A stretch of 6,897 bases of DNA, from positions 1 to 6,897 of the forward strand of contig CAJTRW010000044.1 of NCBI GenBank assembly GCA_910578765.1, in the 5' to 3' direction. How positions within the stretch are numbered: position 1 is the stretch's first letter; every line of letters starts with the position of its first letter. Below, one piece after another: positions 6,207-6,897 of this stretch. Source of the stretch: an uncultured Christensenella sp. (GTDB lineage Bacteria > Bacillota > Clostridia > Christensenellales > Borkfalkiaceae). The translations under genes and the position numbers were made by a program. The notes beneath the pieces were generated by a model. That model saw only the letters and a program-made list of their open reading frames with translations, did not search any database and was not told the origin of the DNA.

Positions 6207-6897
6207 ATGAACACACGCGATAAAAAGAAAAAATCGGTTCCGCAGGACGCGGAGACGGCGCCGGTCGCCGAAACCGAAATTGAAAACCCTACCCCTGCGG
6301 CGGAAGATAAACCGCAGGAAATTGCGGAAGAAATTTCCACGCTTGCCGACGCAGAGGGAAACGTTGCGGAGGCCGCCGCCCCCGTAGTACAAAAGCCGCG
6401 CGGCGATAAGGTGCTGACCAAGGCGCAAAGGCGCAAACGCACTGCAATAAGATGGATATTAATGAACGTCGGCATAATTCTTATGTCGCTGAGCGTTTAT
6501 TTTTTTCAGATGCCGTACAATTTCGTCCTCGGCGGAGTCGGCGGTATTTCTATTATGCTGTCAACGGTCATAACTCCGCTTGTCCCCTGGCTTACAAAGG
6601 CCGTTATTATGCTTTTTATAAACGTTTTCCTGCTTGTGCTGGGCTTTATAATTCTCGGCAAAAGCTGTACGTTTAAAACGGCATACTGCTCCGTACTGTA
6701 TACGGGTATTATACTGTTTTTGGAAAAGGTCATACCCCTTGACAAACCCGTCACTGCGGTTTTCGACGCGGCGGGCAACATTACGGGCGGGCAACCCTTT
6801 TTGGAGCTGTGCTTTGCGATTCTGCTTTTCGGCGTTGGCGGGGCGATAATTTTCAACTGCGGCGCCTCCTCCGGCGGTACGGACATAATTGCGCTGA
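6207..6897 (+). CDS. YitT-family membrane protein with long N-terminal extension, C-terminus cut off by window edge
   Basis: The frame is open for 230 codons from the ATG at 6207 to the right edge. After residue 80 the protein matches the YitT (DUF161) integral membrane family: a hydrophobic segment (about 83-101), then NFVLGGVGGIS (105-115), further hydrophobic segments at about 131-150, 160-172 and 199-217, and the hallmark NCGASSGGTDIIA (217-229). The missing part should hold the last membrane segment and the cytoplasmic DUF2179 domain common in the family. Function is unknown; transport roles have been suggested for relatives. Residues 1-80 are unusual: an acidic, Ala/Pro/Glu-rich, probably disordered stretch ending in a basic cluster (KAQRRKR) before the first membrane segment. 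An in-frame ATG at 6174 lies upstream of the predicted transcript start, so 6207 was preferred. The Shine-Dalgarno is weak (CGGA), so a later start (for example Met86) cannot be wholly excluded, but it would cut into the first membrane segment. Confidence 0.88.
   Translation, partial: MNTRDKKKKSVPQDAETAPVAETEIENPTPAAEDKPQEIAEEISTLADAEGNVAEAAAPVVQKPRGDKVLTKAQRRKRTAIRWILMNVGIILMSLSVYFFQMPYNFVLGGVGGISIMLSTVITPLVPWLTKAVIMLFINVFLLVLGFIILGKSCTFKTAYCSVLYTGIILFLEKVIPLDKPVTAVFDAAGNITGGQPFLELCFAILLFGVGGAIIFNCGASSGGTDIIAL

Noticed and set aside
6044..6475. 143-codon open frame on the minus strand opposite the YitT-family gene
   Set aside because: It crosses both divergent promoters and is antisense to the YitT N-terminal extension; its Ser/Ala-rich sequence is what the complement of an Ala/Glu-rich stretch gives.

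Overview
The window looks like chromosome from a bacterium of the Clostridia/Firmicutes type, possibly an uncultured gut lineage. This is an inference from moderate GC content, purine-rich Shine-Dalgarno sites, clear sigmaA-type promoters and proteins that resemble clostridial family members (GlgB, a CBM34-type GH13 enzyme, a YitT-family protein). No rRNA, tRNA, mobile element, CRISPR array or phage gene is visible. Nearly all of the sequence is coding, and the only sizeable gap is the divergent intergenic region at 6032-6206.

Layout: three genes lie head to tail on the minus strand and appear to form one operon read from right to left. They are (1) an intracellular alpha-glucan hydrolase of family GH13 with a CBM34-like N-terminus (3971-6031), (2) the 1,4-alpha-glucan branching enzyme glgB (1871-3928), and (3) a DUF2207 membrane protein (1-1856) that runs off the left edge without its C-terminus. 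The gaps are 42 bp and 14 bp, with no terminator in either. A near-consensus extended -10 promoter (TTGACT, 17 bp, TGTTATAAT) lies just upstream of the hydrolase gene and is the probable operon promoter. A YitT-family membrane protein gene diverges on the plus strand (6207 to the right edge, C-terminus missing). It has its own strong promoter (TTGACA, 18 bp, TGTTATGAT).

How the genes fit together: the first two enzymes act on the same polymer. GlgB installs alpha-1,6 branches in glycogen, while the GH13 enzyme, which has no signal peptide, probably hydrolyses maltodextrins or glycogen fragments in the cytoplasm. The pair therefore looks like a glycogen structure and turnover unit lacking the synthesis genes glgC/glgD/glgA, at least within this window. 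The DUF2207 protein has no known enzymatic role, and its place directly after glgB is the least expected feature. Both -35 boxes of the divergent promoters lie within about 45 bp of each other. A 13-bp inverted repeat overlaps the operon -35 and several ACGG-plus-AT-rich repeats lie nearby, so shared regulation is possible but unproven. Overall this is a mostly ordinary metabolic region with a few points worth checking; I see no clear evidence of a wholly new system.
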